From assembly GCA_022009915.1 (NCBI GenBank), contig CP091730.1:1178001-1242000 (forward strand): a stretch of DNA of 64,000 nucleotides, read 5' to 3'. The position numbers were made by a program, and so were the translations under genes. The stretch comes from Alistipes putredinis (lineage in GTDB: Bacteria; Bacteroidota; Bacteroidia; Bacteroidales; Rikenellaceae). Numbering within the stretch: the stretch's first letter is position 1; each line of letters starts with the position of its first letter. The notes beneath the pieces were generated by a model. It was given only the letters and a program-made list of their open reading frames with translations. It had not been told where the DNA came from and ran no database searches. Shown one piece after another: positions 1-7,926 of this stretch.

Positions 1-141
1 TTCGTTGTTCTTTTCGCGTGCGACGCCTTCCTGAAATATGTCCACGCCTTTATCGAGTAGCGTATAACCGCAGTCATTCTGTTCCACTATGGCCCAACCG
101 ATGGAATTGGTGCCCAAATCAAGACCTAATACTTTTGCCAT
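1..141 (-). CDS. cas9: Cas9 N-terminus (partial, cut by window edge)
   Basis: The minus-strand frame starts at ATG 141 and stays open to the window edge (47 codons). It begins MAKVLGLDLGTNSIGWAIVE, which is the RuvC-I motif of Cas9. The catalytic aspartate is at residue 8, as in short type II-C enzymes such as that of Campylobacter jejuni. Cas9 is the RNA-guided DNA nuclease of type II CRISPR-Cas systems. The rest of the gene, cas1/cas2 and the array must lie to the left of the window. The divergent tracrRNA-like gene at 217-352 supports the call. Subtype II-C is inferred from the short N-terminus and the host phylum. Only 47 residues are visible, but the motif is very characteristic. Confidence 0.9.
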   Translation of the reverse strand, partial: MAKVLGLDLGTNSIGWAIVEQNDCGYTLLDKGVDIFQEGVAREKNNE

Positions 142-179
142 ATAGCATATTGTTTTCCGTAAAAAAATAAAATTAAAAA

Positions 180-211
180 TTTGTCAATTCCAATTTTTTA
201 GTTTATATTTG
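180..211 (+). promoter_or_regulatory. Bacteroidota promoter for the tracrRNA-like gene
   Basis: A -33 element TTTG (180-183), a 20-nt spacer and a -7 element TATATTTG (204-211) match the Bacteroidota sigma-ABfr consensus (TTTG, N19-21, TAnnTTTG). The predicted transcript starts around 216-220, immediately before the proposed anti-repeat. It lies in the cas9/rplY intergenic region and points away from cas9. Confidence 0.65.
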
Positions 212-216
212 CACCA

Positions 217-352
217 CAAAGAGAGTTACATCTTACCACAACAAGGCTACATGCCGCAGGCTTTTAACGCCGATATCTCCGCGTACTCCGTGGAGATGTG
301 CGGCAGTATACAGCGGAAATTTGTACGGACGTACTTTGAGAGCTGTTTTTTT
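217..352 (+). ncRNA. Probable tracrRNA of the type II CRISPR-Cas system
   Basis: The gene is divergent from cas9 and follows a consensus promoter. The 5' part (about 217-242) would be the anti-repeat. It is followed by ACAACAAGGC, which resembles the CUACAAUAAGGC junction of Neisseria tracrRNA. TGCCGCA (252-258) then pairs exactly with TGCGGCA (298-304), enclosing an inner hairpin ATCTCCGCG/CGTGGAGAT with a 5-nt loop. A last weak hairpin (ACAGC/GCTGT) runs into a T-run at 346-352, consistent with a terminator. No sizeable reading frame explains the region. The assignment is inferred from position and structure. The matching CRISPR repeat lies outside the window. Confidence 0.7.
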
Positions 353-458
353 CCGGATTGCCGAATGACTTAAAAACGGGCGGAACCGACTCGGAAGCAA
401 ATTTATTATTGGAATCGTCGCGCCTCGAAGCCGAGCTCCGTTTTTTTCTTCTCCGGGT

Positions 459-489
459 TTTGGAATCTCGCACATTAGTATTATCTTTG
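459..489 (+). promoter_or_regulatory. Promoter of the rplY-pth-hslR operon
   Basis: TTTG at 459-462, a 19-nt spacer and TATCTTTG at 482-489 fit the Bacteroidota promoter consensus. Transcription would start near 495, leaving about 115 nt of leader before rplY. I see no gene in 353-611. Confidence 0.6.
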
Positions 490-611
490 CGCCCGCAGGC
501 ATTTATGGGGCTTCGAATGCGGATGCCGGAAACGGCGTAAAAATGCGCAGCAGGGTGATTCCCGAAGCTCGAGTGATGCCGAAGGTAACACAATTAAAAA
601 ATAAAAGAAAG

Positions 612-1197
612 ATGAAAACATTCGAATTGAAAAGGCTGCGAAACGCGAAGGTTTCGGCAAAAAGGAAGCAAGGACATTCGTCGTGCCGGACAGGTTCCCT
701 GCGTGGTTTACGGAGGCGGAGATACGCTGCATTTGAGCGTCGATGCCAAAGAGGTAAAACCGCTTATCTACACCCCCAACGCCTACATCGTAGAGTTGGA
801 CACTGACGGGGAGAAAGTTCAGACCGTGATGCGCGAGGTACAGTTCCACCCTGTAAAGGACGAGATTCTGCATATAGATTTCTACCGCGTTCAGAGCGGA
901 AAGCCGGTAGCTATCGACATACCCGTGAAACTGGTCGGAAACTCGGAGGGTGTCAAGACTCGGCGGAAAAACTGGCTCAGAGCAAGCGTAAACTGCGTGT
1001 GAGCGGTCTGGTCGAGAATCTGCCCGATGAACTGTCGATAGACATTACCGATTTGGGTATCGGCAAATCCATTTTCGTCGGCGATCTTCATTACGACAAC
1101 CTTACGCTGCTGACGCCTGCGACTACCGCAATTTGCGCCGTCTCGCGTAACTCGTGCGTCGCGCGGTGCCGCTGCGGCCGCCGAGGCTTCGAAATAA
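612..1197 (+). CDS. rplY: 50S ribosomal protein L25/CTC family (frameshifted)
   Basis: L25 (CTC form) binds 5S rRNA in the central protuberance of the large ribosomal subunit. The start MKTFELK at 612 and the blocks VVYGGGDTLHL, REVQFHPVKDEILHIDFYRV and VSGLVENLPDELSIDI are typical of the N-terminal L25 domain and the C-terminal CTC beta domain. The tail is Ala/Glu-rich and ends in Lys at 1197. The product would be about 195 aa, which is normal for Bacteroidota. The sequence has at least three frameshifts (near 650, 960 and 1145), so no single frame covers it. It lies upstream of pth, as is common in this phylum. The family assignment is secure. The frameshifts are most likely sequence errors, because L25 blocks continue cleanly in the next frame each time. 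Confidence 0.9.
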
Positions 1198-1218
1198 CGG
1201 ATTTCAAGATAACCTGTT

Positions 1219-1783
1219 TTGAAATATCTTGTTACGGGGTTGGGTAACATTGGCGCCGAGTACGCCGAAACCCGCCACAACATAGGTTTCAGAGTATTGG
1301 ACACCATAGCTTCGGTGTCCAATGCTTCTTTTGTCAGCTCCCGTTACGGCGATGTGGCGAGCGTGCGCATGCGCGGAAATGCCGTTACGCTGCTGAAACC
1401 CTCCACGTTCATGAACCTGAGCGGAAAGGCGGTGCGCTACTGGTTGCAGCAGGAAAAGATAGAGATGTCGAACCTTCTTGTTGTGGTGGACGACATAGCT
1501 TTGCCATTCGGAGCTTTTGCGCCTGCGCGGCAAAGGCAGCGACGGCGGTCATAACGGTCTTAAAAACATCAACGAGATGCTCGGCAGCAGCGATTACGCC
1601 CGATGGAGAGTCGGCATCGGGGGCGATTTCGCACGCGGCGGGCAGATAGACTACGTTCTCGGGGAGTGGACGTCGGGCGAACGCGAGGCGCTTCCGGAGC
1701 GTCTGAAACTCGCGGGACAGGCCGTGGAGGCTTTCGTGTGCCGAGGTTTGCAGAGCGCCATGAACGAGTTCAATAACAAGTAA
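1219..1783 (+). CDS. pth: Peptidyl-tRNA hydrolase (frameshifted, TTG start)
   Basis: Pth cleaves peptidyl-tRNA released by drop-off and recycles the tRNA. The frame begins KYLVTGLGNIGAEYAETRHNIG, holding the GLGN motif and the catalytic His after TRHN. Then come LLKPSTFMNLSG and, after a +1 shift near 1515, GSDGGHNGLKNI with the substrate-binding GHNG. The total is about 188 aa, the normal family length. The only start in register is TTG at 1219, unless the first bases are also miscalled. It sits 21 nt after rplY and 4 nt before hslR, consistent with one operon. Family identity is certain; only the start codon is in doubt. Confidence 0.92.
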
Positions 1784-1787
1784 CGGC

Positions 1788-2192
1788 ATGGGAAGCGGCG
1801 TAAGAATAGACAAGTGGCTCTGGTCCGTGCGTATATACAAGACGCGCAGCGATGCGGCGGAGGCGTGCAAGATGAATCGCGTACTCGTCGGCGGCGCCTA
1901 TTGCAAACCGTCGTATGAGATAAAGATAGGTGATATGCTGACGGTGCGAAAGGGCGCGGTTACCTATACGTACCGCGTTCTGGAATTCGTCGCCACGCGT
2001 CAGGGCGCTGCGAAAGTCGCTCAGTATGTCGAGAATCTCACTCCGCAGTCCGAACTGGATAAACTGCATCCTCCGCATCAGACCGTATTCGTGATGCGGG
2101 ACAGAGGAACCGGACGTCCGACTAAAAAGGAGCGTCGGGAGATAGATGCGCTGATGGACGATTTGTCGTATGTCGAGGACGACGATATTTAG
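1788..2192 (+). CDS. hslR: S4-domain RNA-binding protein (Hsp15/HslR-like)
   Basis: This is an intact 134-aa protein. The N-terminal S4 domain (residues about 5-65: RIDKWLWSVRIYKTRS, then NRVLVGG and KIGDMLTV) is the Hsp15 signature. In E. coli, Hsp15 binds 50S subunits carrying stalled nascent chains and helps recycle them. The C-terminus holds the basic segment GRPTKKERREIDAL, also typical of the family, and an acidic tail. It lies 4 nt downstream of pth, giving an operon rplY-pth-hslR devoted to translation and ribosome rescue. A strong terminator hairpin follows. Confidence 0.9.
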   Translation: MGSGVRIDKWLWSVRIYKTRSDAAEACKMNRVLVGGAYCKPSYEIKIGDMLTVRKGAVTYTYRVLEFVATRQGAAKVAQYVENLTPQSELDKLHPPHQTVFVMRDRGTGRPTKKERREIDALMDDLSYVEDDDI

Positions 2193-2213
2193 ACCTCGGG
2201 ACGGGCGAACAGA

Positions 2214-2278
2214 AAAACGAGAACGCGGCAGGAACTTGAAAAAGTCCTGCCGCGTTTCTGCAAATACACTCTCGTTTT
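2214..2278. terminator. Strong bidirectional terminator hairpin
   Basis: ACGCGGCAGGA (2223-2233) pairs perfectly with TCCTGCCGCGT (2245-2255). An outer AAAACGAGA/TCTCGTTTT arm extends to 2278. Ends rich in A and T on the two sides allow termination of hslR (plus) and of the phage cassette (minus). Confidence 0.75.
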
Positions 2279-2383
2279 ATTCATGGACCGTTATCGGGAA
2301 GATGTGACGGTCCCTTTTTACGATATTCTGCCGTACTCCTCTTCTGCCGAATACGATGCCTGCGATGCTTTTTTGCCGTCCGT

Positions 2384-2803
2384 TCAATAATCTGTCCTGA
2401 ACAGTTCCCAGCCTCTGAACACCTGCTCTTTGTCGGCGTCGATACCGTTTTCGACGCGGCTTATCGCCTCGACTATCGGTATCATGTCTTCGGCACGCAG
2501 AGTGTCTATCAGGCGGTCGGCATCCGTTTTCGACAGAGCGGCCACCGTATCGACGTAGTTTCGCGTATCGTTTTCTTCGGGCGGGGCATAGCGCGAAATC
2601 ATGCCGCGGATTGTGCGCAGACCGTATCTTACGGCGTAGGTGTGCAGCAGCACGAAAATCGCGCGATAGCCCCACTGCATTGTGGCGAAACTCTTGAATG
2701 CGGCGTCGCAGCCTTGCGTCTCGCCCTTGTAGCGGGTCTTCCCGCGGCGGATGTTGCCCGGGTTCCGGTTGCGGATTCCTCTCGGTAAATTCTTTTCGTT
2801 CAT
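2384..2803 (-). CDS. Phage endolysin-like protein (P5/structural lysozyme type)
   Basis: The 139-aa protein begins MNEKNLPRGIRNRNPGNIR. The pattern RGIRNxNPGNIR with a following FxSFATMQWGYRA block is typical of phage P5-type peptidoglycan hydrolases, which appear in Bacteroidota prophages next to holins. The role inferred is host cell-wall degradation at lysis, or local muralytic activity of a virion. It overlaps the holin gene by 4 nt and is the last gene of the minus-strand phage cassette. A catalytic residue cannot be assigned with confidence from sequence alone. Confidence 0.7.
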   Translation of the reverse strand: MNEKNLPRGIRNRNPGNIRRGKTRYKGETQGCDAAFKSFATMQWGYRAIFVLLHTYAVRYGLRTIRGMISRYAPPEENDTRNYVDTVAALSKTDADRLIDTLRAEDMIPIVEAISRVENGIDADKEQVFRGWELFRTDY

Positions 2804-3258
2804 GTCTTCCGATGTGTTTTTACTGCGGATTGTCCTTGCCGCCGAGTGCGTCGTCCACCTTGCTTTTTCATGAACCGTTTGAGATGCAGAAAAATCGGGT
2901 GGCGGGATATTTCGGCGGCATTTTCGAGATAGCTCCAAAATTCGACGCCGCAGACGAATCCGGTGAACAGTTTGGCCAGATTCAGCGTCATGAAATTGAG
3001 TATCACCGCATCGATGAGCCATGCCAGCGATATTCCAGCCATTACGAACAGCATTTTGCTGACCGTGTTCCATGCCTTGCCGCTCTCGAATGCGAAGCGC
3101 CTGCCTGCCCGACGGCAGCTTACGGCCGATGCTGCCACTCCTGTAACGAAATCCGCGGCGATGAAGATAAGGGCGCATATTATCAGACCTCGAATGGGAA
3201 CGAACAGCGAGGACAGGGCGCACGCCACTGCGCAGATGTTCTTATATATCTGTTCCAT
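2800..3258 (-). CDS. Phage holin
   Basis: The 152-aa protein has three to four hydrophobic segments: about residues 5-20, 24-45 (LIICALIFIAADFVTGV), 69-90 and 95-115. The D-F-V-T-G motif is typical of the phage holin family 4 (toxin secretion/lysis holin). A basic, probably cytoplasmic C-terminus (KKQGGRRTRRQ) follows. Its role would be permeabilising the membrane for the adjacent endolysin. It overlaps its neighbours on both sides, as compact phage operons do. The extreme C-terminus may be altered by a frameshift. Confidence 0.75.
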   Translation of the reverse strand: MEQIYKNICAVACALSSLFVPIRGLIICALIFIAADFVTGVAASAVSCRRAGRRFAFESGKAWNTVSKMLFVMAGISLAWLIDAVILNFMTLNLAKLFTGFVCGVEFWSYLENAAEISRHPIFLHLKRFMKKQGGRRTRRQGQSAVKTHRKT

Positions 3259-3730
3259 CGCCGGTTATGATTATGCCGCCGAGAATCGAGCAGCGGTTCG
3301 AAACGTTTTTTTCGGCATCGTACTCGGGATACTGCTCGGGCGAGGATTCTATATGCCGCACGGCTCGGCGCATGAGCGTATTGGCCTGACGTATCGCACA
3401 GCGCACCAGCCCACGCATTTGCGCCTCGGAAGCGGAGGTCATCGTGTCGCTTTTAATCTGCACCACGCCCGCTTCGGAACTTTGCATCCACAGACGCGGC
3501 AGGACTTGCGCCTTGACGTAAAGGGCCAGCGGCGCGGTTATGTAGTCTGACAGCAGGGTGGGGTATAGCCCCTGATGCAGCGCATCGAGCAGCCCGCCCA
3601 AGACAGGAGCGATGAATTTCTGCTCGGCCGCGAGAATGTCCGAGGCGGACACGGATTGCTCCCTGACGAAATCCGAGGGACGGAAGGCGGCGGCGATGAC
3701 TTCCGAAGGTGTTATAAGCGTATTTTCCAT
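3242..3730 (-). CDS. Phage structural protein, unassigned (head-completion-like)
   Basis: The protein is 162 aa, mostly alpha-helical, with no signal peptide or membrane segment. It resembles the small proteins found just after the portal/capsid genes in Bacteroidota phages (gp6/DUF6712-like head completion), but I cannot name it with certainty. It begins MENTLITPSEVIAAAF, and the middle is rich in helical repeats with scattered Arg. It lies 6 nt downstream of the portal gene and overlaps the holin start, which argues for a virion role. Confidence 0.45.
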   Translation of the reverse strand: MENTLITPSEVIAAAFRPSDFVREQSVSASDILAAEQKFIAPVLGGLLDALHQGLYPTLLSDYITAPLALYVKAQVLPRLWMQSSEAGVVQIKSDTMTSASEAQMRGLVRCAIRQANTLMRRAVRHIESSPEQYPEYDAEKNVSNRCSILGGIIITGDGTDI

Positions 3731-3736
3731 TGCCGT

Positions 3737-4964
3737 TTAGTCTATGTTTCTCATCTGGTACTTGGTGATTTGCGACAGGAAAAGCTGCTGGTCGGGATCC
3801 GTCTCGTCGTAAGTCATGCCGTCCGCCTTGCGAGCCTCCCATACCTTCATGTACAGAGGTTTGGCCTTTGTCGGCGGGTGGTTGATTATTTGCAGCGAGT
3901 CGGCGCTTTGTCCGAGAATGTTTCCTATGAGTGTCCTGACGGGTTCCAGCAGTTCGGCCTGCTCGATTAGAATCACCGTGTTCAGCGCCACTTCGTATTC
4001 GTGCAGAATGCGTTCGGAATCGAATCCCGAATTGTAGTCTAGTCCGCTCAGGGCGCGAAACCACGAGTGCGCCACTACTATGTCCGAGGTCGCCTGTTCG
4101 TGCAGCGAGTGCCAGTCGCCTTCGTTCGCGCTCTGTATCGGAATGAAGCGCGAGGTGTCGGCTTCGGCTCCTTCTCGTATCATGAACATCACCTGCCCGG
4201 GATTGCCGGCGAACTTGCGCCTCGCGGCACGTACAATCTCTTCGGCCTCGGCCTCGCTATCCACCGAAGCGTCGAGCATCATCACGCCCGAAAAGCTGGA
4301 ACGAATTGTCTAAACGGCTGATGTTCCATTTGTCGGTCTTGTATGCGATTGCCGACACGTTCATGCCCGCTATGTATGGCGGAACGCCGTAGTGGCTGAA
4401 CATCGGCTCGTAGTCCTTGTAATGGATTATGGAGCGGAGTGTTCCGTCGCCGAAGAGTTCGAAATCGGGGTACAGCGGCAGACTGGCGGCCTCGGAGGAT
4501 GAAAAATCGGCCCAGTCGTGGTGCAGAAGCACGTGCCTCGAATCGCGGCTCAGGCGACAGCGCGAAGCGTCCTGATGAAAGATGGAGAGGAACGAATGGC
4601 TGCGGTCCGTCACTATTTCTGCGAAAGCATTCCCGAACAGCGCTTTGTCGAACGCCAGCTTCGAGACGACCTGCCGCAGGCTTTCCCCCATACCGTTGGC
4701 CCGCTGGACGAACTGTGCCAGAGACGTGAGCGAGGGGTCGAATGCGAACCCTTTGCCGGAGATGTAGTCGGCCTTGTCGTTTATGATTCGGCGGTGAGTG
4801 GTCGAGCGGCGCGACATCAGCGACAATGCCTGCGGAAAGAGGTTGTCGCTTCCCCAGCGCCAGTATCTGTCGTCCGATACGGCCGCATGCCCAATCTCAA
4901 TGAACGGGTCCACCGCATCGTGCAGGGTGAACGTCCGAACCGTTTTTGTTTTTTTATTGTCCAT
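3737..4964 (-). CDS. Phage portal protein (frameshifted)
   Basis: About 408 aa spanning two frames, with the switch near 4270. The N-terminal half reads HDAVDPFIEIGH, RYWRWGSDNLFPQAL and KADYISGKGF, then KLAFDKALFGNAFAEIV. This layout is typical of portal proteins, which form the dodecameric DNA channel at one head vertex. The C-terminal half has GNPGQVMFM and a helical region (LEPVRTLIGNILGQ). The start MDNKKTKT at 4964 is the first Met in a good context. The gene follows the major capsid in the transcript. That order is unusual, because most phages put portal before protease and capsid. Confidence 0.7.
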
Positions 4965-5023
4965 ATTTTGTTCGATTTTGAAAAAAAACGGGGCGGAGCA
5001 CCCGACTCCGCCCCTTGCTGCGT

Positions 5024-5521
5024 TTACTCGTATTTGACGACCCTGCATGCGGGCGAGCAGTCCACGCTTCGCAGCCGTAGCGTTCTTCGGCAGGCATCCA
5101 GCGGCTCGGCTCCGCTCAGAGCCGTGCTGCTATCCGGTCTCAGAGGACACTCGGTCTGCATGAGGCGGGAGTATCCTATGAGCAGCATTCCGCTATCGGC
5201 CGTAGTCACTACCGCCAGTATTCCGGACTGGGAGGCAAGAATCTGCTGCGCGGCCAGCCGCGAAGCGGTGTCTATTCCGGTCAGAGCGAACTCCAACGTG
5301 TGTTCGGTGCGGACTGTCCCGTCTCGTATTTCGGTCGTTTCGGTATAGACGGCGCTGTCTTCCCTGCAATCGTACTCGGCCCAGCCGCTTCGGGAGAATA
5401 CCTGAAACTCCGATTGCCCGTTTTCCGTAACGTGCCGAAGTTGCGAGGCCTCTATCATGGCTATTTTCACTATTCCTCCGCGTATGCGCCTCTGCGGAGA
5501 CGAAAATCCGGATATGGCCAT
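5024..5521 (-). CDS. Phage protein of unknown function
   Basis: The protein is 165 aa and lies between the major capsid and portal genes. It starts 3 nt after the capsid stop. It is beta-rich with alternating hydrophobics (SEFQVFSRSGWAEYDC, HTLEFALTGIDT, GILAVVTTADSGMLLIGY) and holds several cysteines near the C-terminus (ACRRTLRLRSVDC). That would suit a tail or head-joining protein, but I do not recognise a family. The start could also be the internal Met at about residue 22. Confidence 0.45.
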   Translation of the reverse strand: MAISGFSSPQRRIRGGIVKIAMIEASQLRHVTENGQSEFQVFSRSGWAEYDCREDSAVYTETTEIRDGTVRTEHTLEFALTGIDTASRLAAQQILASQSGILAVVTTADSGMLLIGYSRLMQTECPLRPDSSTALSGAEPLDACRRTLRLRSVDCSPACRVVKYE

Positions 5522-5524
5522 GCG

Positions 5525-6520
5525 CTACGCGGTCAGGTAGGCCATGGAGATGAGTTCAGGCAGCAGGTAGTCGCATCCGGCCATGAACACCGCCCGCTGG
5601 CGGTTCTCCATTTCGTCGGGATTGTACCACATGCGCACTTCCGTACCCGGGAAATCGGCGGTATTCACCGCAAGGGCGAGGTTGCGTCTGTCGGTCAGAA
5701 TCACCAGTGACGAGGGCAGGTCGGCGCATCCGCGCAAGGCGTTGTTTATCTGCATGTCTATTACCGGAATGCCGCGGAACAGAAGCGCATCGCGGCCGTT
5801 CTGTCTGGCCAGATACGCCGATTCCATCTCCGCGCTGTTGAGACTCTCCTCGTAGGAGTTGCAGATTTCCGTCGTCGCGAAAAATGCCAGATTGCCTTCC
5901 GAGCGCAGCTGCCGCAGTTCTTCGGGGGCGGAGTCCCAGACCTTTTTGAGAATCGTCTCTCCGAATCCTTCGGCGGCCATGTCTGCCTGCTTGTAGGTCT
6001 TGGTGTAGAACTCGCCTTCCTCGTCCGCCGTTATGTCGGCCATGAGCCGCGTTATGACTCCGTCGAACGTGTTGTATCGCAGCGAGCGGGATGTGTTGCC
6101 CACCCACATGGTGTTGCGGATGCTCTCGGCTATCGCCTGCTTGAAAAGGGCCGTTTCGGCCTGTTCGAGTTCGGTCCCGCTCAAATCGTCCATGTTCACG
6201 TCGCTGCGGGCGGAAATGAGTTCGTACACCTTGTCGAAGTAGTCGGACGCCGAATATCCCACTTCGGCCTTCACTCTGCTCAGGCCTTTATGGTTTTCTG
6301 GTACTTTTTCGGCCGACGAACCGCCCGTCCAGCCGTTTTCGCTGTATTTCTGCAACACGTCCGACGAAGCCTGCCAGAAATGGAGGGTGGTGGGAACCGG
6401 CATGTTGTACAGGATTTTGATTCCTAATTTCTTGGCGTCCGGCCCGCTGAGAATGGGTCTGAAAAAGATTGTTTCGAGGTCTTTTCCCGAGTAGTTTTTC
6501 GCTTGTTCGATTTTGCTCAT
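5525..6520 (-). CDS. Phage major capsid protein (HK97-fold-like)
   Basis: Intact 331-aa protein. The C-terminal part (SSLVILTDRRNLALAVNT, then DFPGTEVRMWYNPDEMEN and GCDYLLPELI) matches the end of major capsid proteins of Bacteroidota phages. The N-terminus is polar and helical, as expected for a capsid N-arm. It follows the ClpP-like prohead protease, the classical gene pair for head maturation. Assignment rests on context plus characteristic C-terminal sequence. A structure prediction should show the HK97 fold. Confidence 0.7.
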   Translation of the reverse strand: MSKIEQAKNYSGKDLETIFFRPILSGPDAKKLGIKILYNMPVPTTLHFWQASSDVLQKYSENGWTGGSSAEKVPENHKGLSRVKAEVGYSASDYFDKVYELISARSDVNMDDLSGTELEQAETALFKQAIAESIRNTMWVGNTSRSLRYNTFDGVITRLMADITADEEGEFYTKTYKQADMAAEGFGETILKKVWDSAPEELRQLRSEGNLAFFATTEICNSYEESLNSAEMESAYLARQNGRDALLFRGIPVIDMQINNALRGCADLPSSLVILTDRRNLALAVNTADFPGTEVRMWYNPDEMENRQRAVFMAGCDYLLPELISMAYLTA

Positions 6521-6563
6521 CTTGTCGATTTTTTAACTGATTGTTTGAATGCCTTTCCGGCTT

Positions 6564-7451
6564 TTAATTTCTGAAATTCCTTGCATCCTGTTCGTATGCC
6601 GAACGGTTCTCCGAGAGCCTGAATTCGGCGATTGGCGGATCTTCCGTTTCGCGAGTGAGTGTGGGCAGTGCGGCGTTTTGCGCATTGCGGGCTTCGAGCG
6701 ACATGCGTTTTTGTCTGAGTTCGCGTTGCAGGGTTTCGTACTGGTCACGGATATCTGCCGCACTTCGACGCTCGTCGGCCGAGGGGCGGAAGAAGGCGTT
6801 TACGCGCTGCCCGATGCGTTTCAGGGCTGCCTGTACTTTTCCCGAATCCTGTCCGCCGTCTTCTGCACGTCCGATTATGCGGTCGGCCAATCCGCTGTCT
6901 ATGGCCTCTTGCGGAGAGAGCCAGCGGCCGTCCCCCGCATTCTCTTGCATCATGTCGAGGAACCGTTCCGCATCGCGGCCCGAACGTTCGGCGTATATTT
7001 CGGCGATGCGCCTGTCGGTCTGATTCAGCAGCTGCGTTTTCTGCTGCAAGTCTATGGAGTTGCCCTCGCACGCGCATACCGAGTTGTGAATCAGGTACAG
7101 CGAGCCGGACGACAGTTCCCGCGCCCCTTCCGAGGCGCCTTGTGCGATGATTGTCGCGGCCGAGGCGGCGTATCCGTAGCATCGCGTGGTGACTTCGGCA
7201 TCCAGCGAACGCAGGGCATCGTATATCAGCAGTGCGTCGTTCACGTCTCCGCCAGTGGAGCGGATATTGACTATGACCTTGTTCACTTTCAGGTCGGCGA
7301 TTTGTCTTACGCTCTGCCTGAACCGTTCGTATGTGGCCACCCTTTCGTCGTCGCTGTCGAACTGCCACTGCTCGGGCATGCCGATTATGCCTTCGATGTC
7401 TATTACCGCGACACTTCCGGCGGAGTTTGTAATCTTGATTTCAGCTGTCAT
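6564..7451 (-). CDS. ClpP-like prohead maturation protease
   Basis: The protein is 295 aa. The N-terminal 185 residues are a ClpP/SppA-type serine protease. STGGDVNDALLIYDAL gives the oxyanion segment, YGYAASAATIIAQGA holds the nucleophilic Ser in an AASAA context, and LIHNSV carries the catalytic His. The C-terminal 110 residues are charged and helical, like the scaffold fused to prohead proteases. It would cleave the scaffold and/or capsid delta domain. It lies directly upstream of the major capsid gene in the transcript and is intact. Confidence 0.85.
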   Translation of the reverse strand: MTAEIKITNSAGSVAVIDIEGIIGMPEQWQFDSDDERVATYERFRQSVRQIADLKVNKVIVNIRSTGGDVNDALLIYDALRSLDAEVTTRCYGYAASAATIIAQGASEGARELSSGSLYLIHNSVCACEGNSIDLQQKTQLLNQTDRRIAEIYAERSGRDAERFLDMMQENAGDGRWLSPQEAIDSGLADRIIGRAEDGGQDSGKVQAALKRIGQRVNAFFRPSADERRSAADIRDQYETLQRELRQKRMSLEARNAQNAALPTLTRETEDPPIAEFRLSENRSAYEQDARNFRN

Positions 7452-7469
7452 TGTTTTTCGATTGGCATT

Positions 7470-7733
7470 TTACATCTGTTTTTTGTAGTTGTACACGTAG
7501 TTCCGCACGCATTCGTAAGACAGACAAAACTTTTCGGCGGCCGCATACATCGCATCCACCTTCCCCATTCCCTGTTCCACGAGCAGTGCGACGTGTGCGC
7601 TGGCCACGGCGGCCCGACACCGTGTGAAGTCCAGCAGGCCCATGTCGGCGAGCGTTTCGATGACCCGCTCCACGGTCGGATTCCCGAGCTTTCGGGAGAT
7701 GGTCTGCGCGAGCGTTTTCTCGACTGTCGTCAT
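7470..7733 (-). CDS. Small phage protein with helix-turn-helix-like C-terminus
   Basis: 87 aa, all-helical by inspection. The C-terminal end (AAEKFCLSYECVRNYVYNY) reads like a helix-turn-helix recognition helix, as in small regulators or small terminase subunits. No large terminase is present nearby, so its role is uncertain. It lies between the tail-type genes and the prohead protease and overlaps the upstream small gene by 4 nt. Confidence 0.45.
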   Translation of the reverse strand: MTTVEKTLAQTISRKLGNPTVERVIETLADMGLLDFTRCRAAVASAHVALLVEQGMGKVDAMYAAAEKFCLSYECVRNYVYNYKKQM

Positions 7734-7918
7734 GTCAGAATCTGGATTGCGTTTCGGCTTTCAGTGCCGCCTGCTGCGCTTGGGTTATTTCGGCCTCGGA
7801 AACGTATATTTTTCAGATTCCCGATAGCGTCGGCAATGAGCCTGAGAGCTTCGGCATACGTGATGTATCCGTGCAGCGGAATCTGCCCCTGCCCTTTTTG
7901 TTCTGTGTCCTGTGTCAT
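7730..7918 (-). CDS. Small phage protein of unknown function
   Basis: 62 aa starting MTQDTEQKGQGQIPLHGYIT. After a flexible N-terminus it has one helix (YAEALRLIADAIGNL). The C-terminal third may be misread because of a possible frameshift near 7810. It overlaps the next gene by 4 nt and sits in the phage transcript. No family recognised. Confidence 0.4.
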   Translation of the reverse strand: MTQDTEQKGQGQIPLHGYITYAEALRLIADAIGNLKNIRFRGRNNPSAAGGTESRNAIQILT

Positions 7919-7926
7919 AGTCAGTT

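Noticed and set aside
1..612. A CRISPR array in the window
   Set aside because: No regularly spaced repeats are seen next to the Cas9 start; any array must lie beyond the left edge.
2283..2390. A 35-codon plus-strand ORF (MDRYREDVTVPF...)
   Set aside because: It has no promoter or conserved features and lies between a terminator and the antisense endolysin gene; likely chance.
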